Assembly: GCA_963813525.1 (NCBI GenBank) | Contig: CAWEZI010000005.1 | Coordinates: 1,364,001-1,428,000 of the forward strand | Length of the DNA stretch: 64,000 bases | Reading direction: 5' to 3' | Origin: Bog-756 sp963813525 | Lineage (GTDB): Bacteria; Actinomycetota; Acidimicrobiia; Acidimicrobiales; RAAP-2 | Shown: one piece after another, positions 8,146 to 18,361 of the stretch | Position numbering within the stretch: position 1 is the first letter of the stretch | How the letters are laid out: the number at the start of each line of letters is the position of its first letter | Notes under the pieces: model-generated | The model's database searches: none | What the model saw: only the letters and a program-made list of their open reading frames with translations | Told to the model about the DNA's origin: nothing | Position numbers and translations under genes: made by a program

Positions 8146-9430
8146 ATGGATGACCGTAGTAGTGGCGCAACAGCGCTGTTGGCAATGGACGGCTTCGTCG
8201 TGCTGTCGGCGACCGAGGCTGACGGTGAGCTGTGGTTGCTCGTCGAGACGAGAGACACGGTGGTGGGCTGTGGGGTCCGTGCCGTCGGGCACGGCCGAAG
8301 CGAGGTCCAGGTCCGGGATCTCCCCGTGGGTGGCCGCCCGGTGCGCCTCGTATGGAGGAAGCGCCGGTGGCTCTGTCGTGATCCGGACTGTCCGACCCAG
8401 TCCTTCACCGAACAGAGCGAACTCATCGAGGGATGCCTGACTCGCCGGGCGGCCAGGGAGATCTGCCGGCTGGTGGGCGAAGAGGGACAGAGCGTGGCTT
8501 CGGTGGCCCGCACCTTCGGGCTGGGATGGCATGCGGCCTGGTCGGCGGTCGCTCGCCACGGTCGCCCCCTGGTCTGTGATCCCCGCCGGCTCCACGGGGT
8601 GCGGGCCCTCGGGGTGGACGAGCACAAGATGCTGGCCGCCGGACCCACCCACCACACCATCTACGCCACTCAGCTGGTCGACATCGACTGCCATGTCCCG
8701 TTGGACGTGGTGCAGAACAGCGCAGCGTCGGTGTCGGACTGGCTCGGCGACCGCACCCGGTACTTCCGGGACCACGTGGAGGTGGCGGCCATCGATCCCC
8801 ACGCCGGCTACTTCAAGGCCCTCCGTTCCTCCCTGCCTCGGACCAGCGGTCACCGTGGACGTCTTCCACGCCGTCAAGTTGGCCAACGCCGCCGTCGACG
8901 ACGTACGTCGGCGGGTCCAGCGGGAGACCCTCGGTCACCGGGGTCGCGACGATGATCCCCTCTACGGGATCCGCCGGCTGCTCACCCGGGGCTACGAACG
9001 GCTGTCCGACAAGCAGCTCGCCCGAGTGACAGAGGCCCTCCGTCGGGGTGACCCCTACGACGAGGTCGGTCGGGCCTGGGCCGTCAAGGAGCAACTCCGT
9101 TCCGCCTACGACGCCGAACGCCCGACCGAGGCCCGTCGCCGCCTCAACACCTTCTACGAGCTGGCTCACACCGCAGGCACCCCCGAAGTCCTCCGGCTGG
9201 CCAAGACCATCAAGCGGTGGGAGCCCCAGGTACTCGCCTTCTTCACGACCGGTCGGAACAACGCACGGAGCGAGGCCATGAACCTGGTCACCGAGAAGCT
9301 CCGCCGGAACGCCCACGGCCTGCGGAACTTCGAGAACTATCGGCTCCGGCTCTTGCTCCACTCAGGCGTCAAATGGAAAACTCGACCAACTGCTCGAATC
9401 AGAGGCCGTCACCCACGCCTTTTCGCGTAG
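8146..9430 (+). pseudogene. ISL3-family transposase, one frameshift
   Basis: The start ATG at 8146 follows GGAGG at about 8132. The first frame gives the zinc-finger-like region and helix-turn-helix (SVASVARTFGLGWHAAWSAV), then ALGVDEHKML and the first DDE block with AAIDPHAGYFKALRSSLPRT. At about 8841-8846 the frame must shift: the second frame continues with AVTVDVFHAVKLANAAVDDV and runs to 9430 with the conserved TTGRNNARSEAMNLVTEKL near the end. One extra base in GACCAGCGG would explain it. Apart from that single lesion every conserved block is present, so inactivation is recent, or a programmed shift or sequencing error remains possible. The stop lies inside the right inverted repeat. 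Confidence 0.85.
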
Positions 9431-9438
9431 AGCCAGTC
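9424..9438 (-). repeat. Right inverted repeat of the ISL3 element
   Basis: Inverse of 8018-8032 with one mismatch. It contains the stop codon of the transposase frame. Confidence 0.75.
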
Positions 9439-9579
9439 AACTAGCGTCCGGGTCAGGTTGCTCTGCTACTGGGATCCGGCTGGTGCCGACGACTCGTATC
9501 CAGTTCCCGTCTTTGCCGCCACTTCATCTGGATCCGAGTTTGGAACAATCCGCCAAGCTCAGCGAGGGGTCTGTGAACT

Positions 9580-9942
9580 TCACGCAGACGAACGACTGAA
9601 GGCAGCCCAAGCTAGCGAATAGATGCACAACGCTACCGTCCAACCGACGAGGGCAATTGTGAGCGATAGCCTCGAGAGACCAACAGGTGCTGCCGCGAGC
9701 GCCACTGCTGCAACGACCGTAACCGCGATGCTGATGCCAACACTAGCGAGTAGGCATTCCCATTGCGACAGCTGCCGAGCGGGTAAGGCGGCGCAAACGA
9801 ATGCGAACCCCGGCAATATGAATACCATCACCATGCCAAGAGGGATTCTTATCCCCTGAGGGACGTCATAATTCAGCGACTCTAGCGCCAAAACGCTAAC
9901 CAAGCAGGACAAGGAGAGCAGAAGTGGGCGGCCCCGGATCAT
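9580..9942 (-). CDS. Small DUF1616-like membrane protein
   Basis: 120 residues, almost wholly hydrophobic, with four likely membrane segments. The region GIRIPLGMVMVFILPGFAF followed by a polar turn and ASVGISIAVTVVAAVAL resembles the DUF1616 domain found in archaeal and actinobacterial surface-glycan loci; the function is unknown. The ATG at 9942 is preferred over upstream codons because it overlaps the stop of the preceding gene (ATGA, 9939-9942), a mark of translational coupling. It probably works with the large membrane protein encoded just upstream. The DUF1616 assignment is from pattern memory and moderate. Confidence 0.65.
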   Translation of the reverse strand: MIRGRPLLLSLSCLVSVLALESLNYDVPQGIRIPLGMVMVFILPGFAFVCAALPARQLSQWECLLASVGISIAVTVVAAVALAAAPVGLSRLSLTIALVGWTVALCIYSLAWAAFSRSSA

Positions 9943-11993
9943 CGTGAAGTTCCACTTCCAATATCGACTGATTGCACGGGCACACAAGAGCCATTCTCAA
10001 TCCGGACGACATCAATAATCTCTATCGGTCCTGATTCGTAAATTCTGGTCGAGCAACTATTACTAAACTTTTGAAGTCCAGCTGCTGGAAACGCATCTTG
10101 GTACAACACAGCGCCTGGTTCATTGACACTAAAATAGTAGCCGGGTGTCGGTGGGACGGACCGCGTCATTCGCCAGTCCAGCATGAGGTATTGCACTCTG
10201 GATTCTTTGATGGCCTGAACTACCTTCCGATCCATTACGACGGGAAAGTAGATGGGCCAAGCACTGTTCGCCGGTATGGTGTTCTGCTCTCCATAGCTAT
10301 CGAGCGCAAGGGCGTCGATCGCACTTGCGCCGAATCTGCGATTCATTCCCAAGTGCGACAGAGCCCATGCAGAGGCTGCCACGACATCGGGCTGAACTGT
10401 CCAGGGATAGTTCGTTGGGTGCGATGATTCCGGAAGCTGCATGTAGAAAGCTGTGCCGATTGTAATATTTCCTACGAATACTACCGTCACCAGAATTGTC
10501 GCCAATAGAGCTCGCTGCGACCTCACGACTCCAATCGAATTGGACCACCATCGCTGCATGCGATGCTGAGGACTCCACGCGTCAGTTGCCAACAAGCCCA
10601 CGACGCATCCCACGCCAGTGAAGATGTATTCCCATGACCGGGCCGATATGGCAACGCCTGCTGGAGCGAGCCGCGGCACCAGGCTAAAAGCAAAGAGCGC
10701 AGCCACGCCTACCGCGACGGCCATAGATGCGTGGTCCCTGCGGCGCCAGGCTCGAAAGAAGGCAAAAGGAAGGAGCACAAGAAGGATGCCTACGGCTGCG
10801 AAGCCAGCAAAGGTCTGCCACTCGGGAGCTGCAAGACCGCCACTGGTATACAGGTGTCGTGGTGAGGTCTTTCCCAAGACAAGGGAACTCGTTTGCCTCA
10901 CGGCAGGGAGCAGATTATTAGTTAAGAGATAAGACGCAGCTGGCTTTGCAACAACAAAGAACCATACGAGCGTAACTGCGGTAGTCAGAAGAGCCATGAC
11001 TCCGATTCCGCGGCGCGCTGCGATAGGGGTTCGCCGAATGAAACGTTGTGCCAACCACCAGCAAACTAGCAGCAATGACAAGGCCAAGCCGACTACGTGA
11101 TGAGTAATAACCACCCCGATCATGGCGAGGGCAGCGGCGATTAGTACCGGTAGAAGCGATATTCTACGTGTGTGTCCGAGCCACCAAACGACAAATGCTG
11201 CCATCGGAAGCGCGAGATTCTCGTAGGAGAAGGTGGAACTAAAAAAGAGATACATCGGATTAGCCATATAGATGAGGCTCGCCGCCGCTGCCACCCGACT
11301 GGATCCCGTCACTCGCTCCGCCACCAAGAAGAAGCATGCAGACATGAGTAGGCGCGCAACGCCAATGACCACAAGACCCGAGATGAAGGGACTTAGACCC
11401 GTGAGATCCACGAGACCCGCAGTTAGTCCTGATAGACCTGGGTAGTAAGCAGCTGTGGGGAGTAACGGGTTATAAGAGAATAGGTGATGGGTACGAAGAA
11501 TGTCCTGCGTAGTACGCAGATGGACGTACTCGTCGACATACGTGAACTGGGTGGGGGATGCAATTACTTTTACGGCGTAAAGGGCGACGCCGAGAAGAAT
11601 CACAAGTGTCAGCTGTTCTTGTCGACTGGTGCGCTGCATGATTATGCGGAACGCGATTGGAACGAAGATAAGCAGTAATCCAAGCCAGAAGAAAACTGAT
11701 GCTTGAGAGTACGAGTACCCGCGCTTACTCTCCCCATCGGCGATCCCGACAGAGACAAGTCCCACAGCGGTAGTAAGTGCGATGAAGGTCATCCATCGCC
11801 GGTCGAAGCGACCATGTCCAGCTGGGGATGCCGACGTTGGAACTATATTTGAGCGGCTTAGCCGCGCGAAGTGGCGAAGCTCGTCCTCCGCATCACCAGT
11901 GGCTCGCCGCAGGCCGTGGGTCTCGGCTGGCACACGAGGGACTGACGGTTGCCGCAGATCCACCGCAAAATGGTGGTCGGGCTGCCAGCTCAC
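9939..11993 (-). CDS. Large polytopic membrane protein, possible GT-C glycosyltransferase
   Basis: 684 residues. A hydrophilic N-terminal tail of about 65 residues is followed by roughly a dozen membrane segments to about residue 530 and a C-terminal extracytoplasmic domain of about 150 residues. The first loop after the early membrane segments contains TYVDEYVHLRTTQDILRTHH, an acidic pair near a periplasmic loop as in GT-C enzymes that use lipid-linked sugars; then NPLLPTAAYYPGLSGL. I infer a GT39/GT87-like enzyme or an assembly protein for exported glycan. It forms an overlapping pair with the DUF1616-like gene downstream. The family assignment is not firm. Confidence 0.6.
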   Translation of the reverse strand: MSWQPDHHFAVDLRQPSVPRVPAETHGLRRATGDAEDELRHFARLSRSNIVPTSASPAGHGRFDRRWMTFIALTTAVGLVSVGIADGESKRGYSYSQASVFFWLGLLLIFVPIAFRIIMQRTSRQEQLTLVILLGVALYAVKVIASPTQFTYVDEYVHLRTTQDILRTHHLFSYNPLLPTAAYYPGLSGLTAGLVDLTGLSPFISGLVVIGVARLLMSACFFLVAERVTGSSRVAAAASLIYMANPMYLFFSSTFSYENLALPMAAFVVWWLGHTRRISLLPVLIAAALAMIGVVITHHVVGLALSLLLVCWWLAQRFIRRTPIAARRGIGVMALLTTAVTLVWFFVVAKPAASYLLTNNLLPAVRQTSSLVLGKTSPRHLYTSGGLAAPEWQTFAGFAAVGILLVLLPFAFFRAWRRRDHASMAVAVGVAALFAFSLVPRLAPAGVAISARSWEYIFTGVGCVVGLLATDAWSPQHRMQRWWSNSIGVVRSQRALLATILVTVVFVGNITIGTAFYMQLPESSHPTNYPWTVQPDVVAASAWALSHLGMNRRFGASAIDALALDSYGEQNTIPANSAWPIYFPVVMDRKVVQAIKESRVQYLMLDWRMTRSVPPTPGYYFSVNEPGAVLYQDAFPAAGLQKFSNSCSTRIYESGPIEIIDVVRIENGSCVPVQSVDIGSGTSR

Positions 11994-12440
11994 GATCGGC
12001 CCATTTTGCTGATCGTCATTTGGAGGAGTGCATGACCGTAAGAGCCCGGAGCCGGCCGCGCACTTGAATGCGATCGAGATGGCGATGTGGAAAACAACAG
12101 TCCGTCTGAGGAAGGCAGAGGTCCGCCCCCTCGAATCTCATGGCAGATGGGTGGCGCGTACGTTGAGCAGTGTCTGTGAGTGGATCCTCCCTCTCGGCAA
12201 GGGCTTGTTCGCTCGGGAACACTGTTAGAAGCAGACTAAGGCCACGGAAATCGAGAATATCTATGAAGCAGGCAGTCTTGGCACGATCAGTTACCTCGTG
12301 CTCCTGACGCACGAAATTAGGAGTCGCATAACACTTATGCGCGGTCTGAGACATGGGCGTATGACTGACCCTTCGGATCATATAGAAATCGATGGGGTTT
12401 CACCATACCTTCACCGTTTGCCTAGATGAAGTCGGCGAGG
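11994..12440. other. Intergenic, no recognised gene
   Basis: About 450 bases upstream of the membrane-protein operon. A minus-strand frame of 121 codons (12016-12381) has no family signature, no hydrophobic segment pattern and no obvious ribosome binding site; I do not call it. Confidence 0.45.
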
Positions 12441-12449
12441 TGCATTGAA

Positions 12450-13070
12450 GGAGCGACCTGAGCCCGATTGCGGCGTCAACAGCTGTGTGATTCCAGCTGA
12501 TTATCGTGCCCTCTCGGCAGCGACGGAAGCCGGCGTTCGGTGCTTCCGTATGGAGCGGGGTAGATAGGCGCTGTAGTGGATTCGGCAGTCCTCGCTCAGC
12601 GCCCTGGCCCCGAGCAGTGTCTCGAAGGCTTCGGAGTTGAGTACCCTGTCACGCACTTGCCGTGAAGGACTCAAAGAAGGGTTTCCCCCAGAGATTTCCG
12701 GGCTCGATGTAGCCGGTCGTCGCGGTCGAGAACCGGCACAAGTCCCGATGGTGGCGGGACGGCGAGCTCGGCGCCGTTCTCCATGCGCTGGTGTTCAGGC
12801 GCGTCCGCCACGTTCTGGCCACCAGGTACTCCAGGACCGACACGGTGTGGCCGGCGGTGATCGACCGGTCCACCTCGAGTACCAGGGGCTATAGGAACTC
12901 GTCGACAACGGCCAGCATCTTCAGCCTCCGCAGGTTCGTCGTCTGGGTCGAAGCAGAAGTCGAGGGTACGGACGTGGTCCGAGAGGTGGCGATGGAGCCC
13001 GCGTGTTGGCACCGTCGAGGTGTACATCGCGGTCTTGGGGTCGCTCATCAACCGGCGAGCGGCCGGCGTC
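12450..13070 (-). pseudogene. Decayed IS3-family transposase (orfB), minus strand
   Basis: Reading the minus strand in shifting frames gives the integrase core of an IS3-family OrfB in correct order: SDHVRTLDFCFD near 12970, then TNLRRLKMLAVVDEFL, EVDRSITAGHTVSVLEYLVA, and YIEPGNLWGKPFFESF near 12690, then RVLNSEAFETLLGARALSE and HYSAYLPRSIRKHRTPASV toward 12520. In intact relatives these are DFxFD, the TVVDEFTRE block, the DNGPEF block (lost here), YIEPGSPWENGYxESF and the C-terminal HYNxxRPHSSL. At least three frameshifts and a stop break it. No inverted repeats located. Confidence 0.75.
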
Positions 13071-13936
13071 TTAGGACACCCTTTAGTGGGAACGGGTTAT
13101 GACGCCCGAGTCGAATCCGGCCGACTTCAAAGATCACCTCGGCTAGGACACCCCGAAAATCCTCGTCATCGGGCCGAAGGGTTGTCTAAGTCGCCGCCAC
13201 TGTCGTGTGGCGAGCGACACGTACTGCATCCTGTTGCACCGGTTTGCCACGGATGCCGAGGTTCATAGAAGATTTTGATGCCAAAACGCAACCTCAGACG
13301 ATCCACGAGGCCGTGCAGCAGTCAACAGGCGGAACTTCTCTTGGTCCTGCTTGATCTTGACCGGCACCCGTCGTAACCTTCGTGTTGTCCGAGTCCAAAA
13401 GGTGGGCAGCACCCAACGTCATCCCAGTAGGAACAACTCCGACTCTTCGACCGGCGGTTCACTCGCGAACTTGCTTGACCTGAAGGCGTCTTCGTCGAAT
13501 GCGAGGACTCTTCCTAGATGGCAATCCAAGTTGAGTGAAGGGCAGGACAAGTTGCTGCTCGGAGGTGTTTGGATGGGATCCGAGAGCCCAATGAATTCCC
13601 TCTATAAAGACCCGACCCCGAGCTTGGTAATGTCCGCGAGGAATAGGCAGCGCCTTACCTGCGCATTACGGAGATTATCCAACGGATGTACAGGCCCGTC
13701 TATTTCGACGCTTCGGCTGGACAAACTCCCAAATGGACCCGGCAGTTATAGATGAACGCCGCTGTGATACCTCAAACTCACGACACACATAGTAAAGCTC
13801 TTGCATGTGGTTTCGGAGTAGCACTGGTGACTTCATGGTAATACTCGATGCAGACGTGTCAACAGGCACTGATACAAAGCAGCAGCCTCCCCCGCTCATC
13901 GCGCCAAAGCGAACATTGAACAGAGCCTTTTAGCAG
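13071..13936. other. Long stretch without a recognised gene
   Basis: About 870 bases between the IS3 remnant and the GT4 gene at 13937. Plus-strand 13351-13755 and minus-strand 13675-13899 are open but show no domain, no good start site and atypical composition. The left part may hold further debris of the IS3 element. I cannot assign a function. Confidence 0.4.
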
Positions 13937-15154
13937 ATGCGGACTCGTGTTTCGTCCCGCATGGACTCATGGGACTTTCAAACGGACGAGAGCAGACCCC
14001 GCGTGCTCTTAGTAGGTGCTGGGACGCACTTTCTTAGCGCTATGACCTACTATACGACCCGACTTGCGAATGCTCTAGCCGGGCATTTTTCAGTCGCATT
14101 CGTCCCTATGAGGCGACTGATCCCGACCTTCTTATATCCGGGCCGGTCACGAGTCGGCTCAACATCAACATCACTCAAGTACGATCCCAACGTGATGGTG
14201 CTTCGAGGTATCGATTGGTTTTGGATGCCAGATCTGTTCCACAATCTAAAGTTTCTGAGAAAGTGGAAACCAGAGGTTGTAATTTTCGAGTGGTGGACCG
14301 GAACAGTACTTCACACTTATTTAGCCATCGCCATTGTGGCCCGACTCCTGGGGGCGTCCCTCATCGTTGAATTTCATGAAGTGCAGGATACGGGTGAGGC
14401 TCGGATTCCGATGGCGCAGGCGTGGGTGGCTGTATTGGGCTGGCCATTCTTTCGGATGGCATCAGCCTTTGTTATCCACTCAGAAGCTGATCGAAGGTCC
14501 ATTGAACTTCGCTATCGAATTCGTGGTCGGCCTTGCATGGTCATACCTCATGGACCGTTGGATCACCACGCGTCCAAAAGGTCTGGTGCCGAATCCGCAC
14601 CCGTCCCTCGTCTAGGTGCATTCCCAGAAGCAGTCAATCTGTTGTTCTTTGGCATTATTCGCCCATACAAGGGACTCGAGGATCTTGTACGGGCATTTGA
14701 AATGCTTCAGATTCAAGAAGTGCAGGGGTACTGGCTGACGGTCGTAGGCGAGACCTGGGAAGGGTGGAATCTTCCGGTGACGCTGATCGAGAGCAGCCGA
14801 TATCGCGATCGAATTACATTGGTCAATCGGTTCGTAAGCGATGATGAGGTAGTCGCCCACTTTGCCAATGCCGACGCAGTGGTGCTCCCATACCATCGGT
14901 CGTCAGCTAGTTCTCCAGCACATGTCGCTATGAGCAATGGCTTGCCCTTGGTAATCACAGCAGTCGGTGGATTGCCGGAGGCCGTGGCAGAATACGATGG
15001 AGCGATATTGGTGCCACCACATGATCCGAAGGCGCTTCTAAGTGCCATTCGCCAACTCCCCGTTCTGCGTGGACAGCGCTATAGTGACCCACATTCCTGG
15101 GAGCGTACCGTGAAGCAATACGCTCAACTATTGGAAGACATCAATAATCAATAA
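13937..15154 (+). CDS. GT4-family glycosyltransferase
   Basis: 405 residues, GT-B fold. The start is uncertain: ATG at 13937 or the internal ATG at 13961 (MDSWDF); the first Rossmann strand RPRVLLVGAGTHFLS begins about 20 residues in. The donor-binding half is clear: NLLFFGIIRPYKGLEDLVRAF, then VVGETWEGW, FANADAVVLPYHRSSAS and AVGGLPEAV. The usual glutamate of the E-x7-E motif is replaced by a serine-rich PYHRSSASSPAHVAMSNG stretch, a variant known in some bacterial GT4 groups. There are hydrophobic stretches around residues 115-180 that may dock it to the membrane. First gene of a co-directional series of four glycan genes. Confidence 0.85.
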   Translation: MRTRVSSRMDSWDFQTDESRPRVLLVGAGTHFLSAMTYYTTRLANALAGHFSVAFVPMRRLIPTFLYPGRSRVGSTSTSLKYDPNVMVLRGIDWFWMPDLFHNLKFLRKWKPEVVIFEWWTGTVLHTYLAIAIVARLLGASLIVEFHEVQDTGEARIPMAQAWVAVLGWPFFRMASAFVIHSEADRRSIELRYRIRGRPCMVIPHGPLDHHASKRSGAESAPVPRLGAFPEAVNLLFFGIIRPYKGLEDLVRAFEMLQIQEVQGYWLTVVGETWEGWNLPVTLIESSRYRDRITLVNRFVSDDEVVAHFANADAVVLPYHRSSASSPAHVAMSNGLPLVITAVGGLPEAVAEYDGAILVPPHDPKALLSAIRQLPVLRGQRYSDPHSWERTVKQYAQLLEDINNQ

Positions 15155-15288
15155 TTATATCCTATGCACTGATAGCCAGCTAATACACAGGCAGGGTGAC
15201 TGGTACAACACCATATCTTGGGATGAAACTCCAGGTGTCGATATTTGCATTGAGCCCAACCACAATATGAGGCTAACAGCACAGAATA

Positions 15289-16233
15289 ATGACGGCTAAC
15301 ATCCTAGTTACCGGTGGTTGCGGTTTCGTTGGCGCACCGCTGGTACGCCTCCTGACCGCAAGAGGCGACAAAGTCACGGCATACGACAACCTGAGCCGCG
15401 GACGCAGAAGCTCGCTCGCGACCGTCTCGGGTGACCTGCAAATCGTCGAAGGTGACATTGCTGATGCTGACCGCCTCGGAAAAGTACTTCGCGATCAACA
15501 CACAGATATCATCATTCACTTAGCGGCACTACATTTCATTCCGGACTGTGATGCTGATCCTGAGCACTGTCTCGCTACAAACGTGCTCGGAACTCAGATC
15601 GTCCTTCAGTGTGCGGAGGCGTCGACAACCGTTCGGGGACTTATATATGCCTCGACGGCGGCAGTTTACGAACCGAGCATGGAACCCCATGATGAGTCCA
15701 GTCGGCTGGGACCAATCGATGTATACGGGAATTCCAAGCTAGCCGGAGAGCAATTGGTCAATTGGGCTAGTAGTCGTACCGGAATGCCGGCTGGAATTGC
15801 GCGGCTCTTCAATGTGTACGGCCCTCATGAGACAAACCTGCATCTCATTCCTACGGTCATAGCTCAGGCACAAAGTGGCGATGGACTCGTACTGGGGAAT
15901 TTGTCGACTCGCCGAGATTACGTATTTACGGATGACGTCGCTCGTGCGTTCGCCTCGTTTACAGATCTCACTCTGACAGGGCGGAGCGAAGTGTGCAATA
16001 TTGGAACCGGAATGGCACGTAGTGGAGATGAGGTGGTATCAGCTATCTGTAGGGCACTCCACCAGGATATGGCGCCTGCGGTCGACGAGAATAGATTCCG
16101 TCCTATAGACCGGCCGGTTCTTTGTGCTGAAGTCGGAACCGCGGAGGAACTCCTGGACTGGAAGTCGGAAGTAACATTTGAAGCGGGAATCCATGAAGCG
16201 ATTCAATCTCCATTGCAGGATGGTCGCTCCTAG
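15289..16233 (+). CDS. NAD-dependent nucleotide-sugar epimerase (UDP-glucose 4-epimerase-like)
   Basis: 314 residues, an extended SDR. The NAD-binding motif ILVTGGCGFVGAPLVRLL is at residues 4-21, followed by DNLSRG, the signature seen in GalE-like enzymes, and HLAALHFIPDCDADP. The catalytic set is Ser/Thr in YASTAAVYEP and Y-x3-K in YGNSKLAGEQL. RLFNVYGP and RRDYVFTDDVARAF are further GalE family blocks. It probably interconverts UDP-hexose epimers to supply the neighbouring glycosyltransferases. The GalE symbol is not given because other epimerases share these motifs. Confidence 0.87.
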   Translation: MTANILVTGGCGFVGAPLVRLLTARGDKVTAYDNLSRGRRSSLATVSGDLQIVEGDIADADRLGKVLRDQHTDIIIHLAALHFIPDCDADPEHCLATNVLGTQIVLQCAEASTTVRGLIYASTAAVYEPSMEPHDESSRLGPIDVYGNSKLAGEQLVNWASSRTGMPAGIARLFNVYGPHETNLHLIPTVIAQAQSGDGLVLGNLSTRRDYVFTDDVARAFASFTDLTLTGRSEVCNIGTGMARSGDEVVSAICRALHQDMAPAVDENRFRPIDRPVLCAEVGTAEELLDWKSEVTFEAGIHEAIQSPLQDGRS

Positions 16234-16328
16234 TGCGGGCAGAGTGCTCCGCGGAGCAGCACCAAGAGACAAGACATGCCGGGAGTGACTCACTTGAATT
16301 CGGGAAGTAAGAAGGTCTTGGCAGTTTT

Positions 16329-17465
16329 ATGGGATTCAATGCGCCTCTTGCGCAGATGCCGCTCATTGATAACGGTGGGACCGTGAAGATCGCGTTCGTA
16401 ACTGGCCACTATTCGCCTTTCGCTGGGGGAATAGAGACGCATGTCAGGGAAATAGCGCGGATCTTGGTCGAGCGGGGTGACGAGATCACGGTCCTGACTC
16501 AAAGTGATGATCCTTCGTGGCCATCCTACGAAGTCATGGACGGCGTGGTGGTGGAACGCTTTCCCGTCCTATTCCCGAGCCGCCATTTTGCGGTGTCCGT
16601 GGCCCTTTGGCACGCGATACGAAAGAGGCGATTGGAGTGGGAGGTCGTGCACGTGCACGGGTACGGGAGCATTGTTCCATTTCTGGCAATGTGTGCGGGT
16701 GCCACACCCCTCGTGTTTACTCCACATTACCATGGTACAGGACATTCTACTGTTCGCAGATTGTTGCATATTCCATACCGTTGGATCGGTTCGTTAATAG
16801 CCGACGCCTCCAATCTAATAATTTGTGTTTCGGAAGCTGAGCGTCGTCTATTTCTTACGCACTTTCCTTCTGTCGCCAAGAAGACAATCGTTATACCGAA
16901 TGGCGTTGACCTTCAGGCAATTATGGTCGCCGAGCCGATTCGATCTGAAAGGACGACGATAGTGTGCGGAGGCCGACTCGAAACATATAAGCACGTGGAC
17001 GCGATCCTTCGTGCGTTTGCTCTTCTCAGTAACGAATACGAGCTTGTTATTTGCGGAGATGGTCCAGAACGTTCCAATTTGGAGCTGTTAGCTCGCCAGA
17101 CGGGGAAGATGAATGAAGTTCGCTTCCTGGGTCGAGTTGGTGTAGACGAACTTTATCGCTGGTACCAGACTGCGCGGGTTTACGTGAGCATGTCCAGTAA
17201 CGAAGCAATGCCGGTCGCGATTCTCGAGTTACTGGCTTGCGGATCCAGCATCGTGTGCTCGGACATTCCCGCCCACAGGGATCTGAAAAGCAAAACAAAT
17301 GGCGCGATTGAATTGGTAACTCTCGGGTCAAGTGGTGCCGAGCTAGCCCGCGCGATCGAAGTTGCTGCCGCTTTGACCTCTTCGGTGGAGCTAGCAGTGC
17401 CAACGTGGAGCGATGTCGCAGAGGTCACTAGCGAGGCTTATGAACGAGTACTCGGTGATAGATGA
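16329..17465 (+). CDS. GT4-family glycosyltransferase
   Basis: Up to 378 residues. An alternative start is GTG at 16382, which begins VKIAFVTGHYSPFAGGIETHV, right at the first Rossmann strand, and is preceded by a GGTGGGA stretch; I keep the longer frame but consider the later start equally likely. The acceptor half shows the GGIETHV loop. The donor half shows TTIVCGGRLETYKHVDAIL, VICGDGPERSNL and VYVSMSSNEAMPVAILELLACG, where E...E of the GT4 motif is present. It lies in the same direction as the epimerase upstream and the methyltransferase downstream. Confidence 0.87.
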   Translation: MGFNAPLAQMPLIDNGGTVKIAFVTGHYSPFAGGIETHVREIARILVERGDEITVLTQSDDPSWPSYEVMDGVVVERFPVLFPSRHFAVSVALWHAIRKRRLEWEVVHVHGYGSIVPFLAMCAGATPLVFTPHYHGTGHSTVRRLLHIPYRWIGSLIADASNLIICVSEAERRLFLTHFPSVAKKTIVIPNGVDLQAIMVAEPIRSERTTIVCGGRLETYKHVDAILRAFALLSNEYELVICGDGPERSNLELLARQTGKMNEVRFLGRVGVDELYRWYQTARVYVSMSSNEAMPVAILELLACGSSIVCSDIPAHRDLKSKTNGAIELVTLGSSGAELARAIEVAAALTSSVELAVPTWSDVAEVTSEAYERVLGDR

Positions 17466-17569
17466 CTTGCCAATCCCACCTCTCGTAGCATCACCGTTAC
17501 GGAGAGCGACAACGCAGTGCGAACTTTGAGCGCGGTGTGACGAACACTTTTACGACACGGAGGATTCAC

Positions 17570-18361
17570 ATGGATGGACGCGCAATGGGAAGGCGCTTCT
17601 TGCGTCGGAGTAAGACTCTGTCAAACCTCGGCGTCCGGCTAGAAGGGCGCTACGAAGCGCTACGCGACCGCAAATTGACGGATCAGCAGCGCTGGCAGAA
17701 GCGCACCGTTGATGAGTTGAGATACTGGTCTGAGGCTCTACAGTCCGAGCTGTACGCTGATCGGCTCAACCCACTCGGCGAAGTCGAGGCGACGTGCCTG
17801 CGTCGGGCACTGGCTGAGACCGCCGCAACGAATGTTTCTATTCTTGACGTCGGCTCAGGTCCGTTGACGGTGGTCGGACACGTTTACCCGGGCAAGAAAC
17901 TCTCCATATTTCCGACCGATGCGCTCGGTTCAGAGTATGTGAAAATCCTGAGATCTTGCGGAATCGATGCCCCCGTTGAGCCGATTGCCTGTTCGGGTGA
18001 ACAGCTTCCCGCCAAGTTCTCTGAGGGTACGTTCGATATCGCCTTCTCCCAGAATGCGCTGGATCACAGCAAAGACCCGCTATCAATCCTTAGCAACATG
18101 ATTGCCCTTATAAAGCCGACGGGTCGAGTAGCGCTGAAGCACTTTAGGAACGAAGGTGAGCAGAATAGCTACGGCGGAATGCACTTCTGGAACATCGATT
18201 TCGACAATGGTGCCTTCGTATTTTGGAACCGAGAGACGAGACACGATATAAGCGCCCTCCTCGCCACCCAGGGGTACGAGACCGAATGCTGGTTCGAGAC
18301 CGATCCACAGAACGATGAGCATGAGGAGAACGTCCACTGCCTGATCCGCCCGATCGCCTAA
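17570..18361 (+). CDS. SAM-dependent methyltransferase
   Basis: 263 residues from the ATG at 17570, chosen because GGAGG stands at 17559-17563; the frame also opens at GTG 17537. Motif I of class I methyltransferases is SILDVGSGPLTVVG, the acidic end of strand 2 is FPTDAL, and FDIAFSQNALDHSKDP is the post-I block of the methyltransf_11 type. The C-terminal HFRNEGEQNSYGGMHFWN is unusual and might bind the acceptor. It probably O-methylates a sugar of the glycan or its lipid carrier; the acceptor is unknown. Confidence 0.82.
   Translation: MDGRAMGRRFLRRSKTLSNLGVRLEGRYEALRDRKLTDQQRWQKRTVDELRYWSEALQSELYADRLNPLGEVEATCLRRALAETAATNVSILDVGSGPLTVVGHVYPGKKLSIFPTDALGSEYVKILRSCGIDAPVEPIACSGEQLPAKFSEGTFDIAFSQNALDHSKDPLSILSNMIALIKPTGRVALKHFRNEGEQNSYGGMHFWNIDFDNGAFVFWNRETRHDISALLATQGYETECWFETDPQNDEHEENVHCLIRPIA

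Larger units (their letters stand above)
8018..9438 (+). mobile_element. ISL3-family insertion sequence with a frameshifted transposase
   Basis: A 1,421-base element bounded by inverted repeats GACTGGCTCTTCGCG (8018-8032) and its near-exact inverse at 9424-9438 (14 of 15 match). No clear target duplication is seen beside the ends. It contains a single transposase reading frame broken once near 8841. Confidence 0.8.

Noticed and set aside
12016..12381. 121-codon minus-strand frame
   Set aside because: No family, no ribosome binding site, and cysteine-scattered composition typical of a non-coding strand.
13351..13755. 134-codon plus-strand frame before the GT4 gene at 13937
   Set aside because: No motif or start signal; probably noise in degraded IS-flanking DNA.
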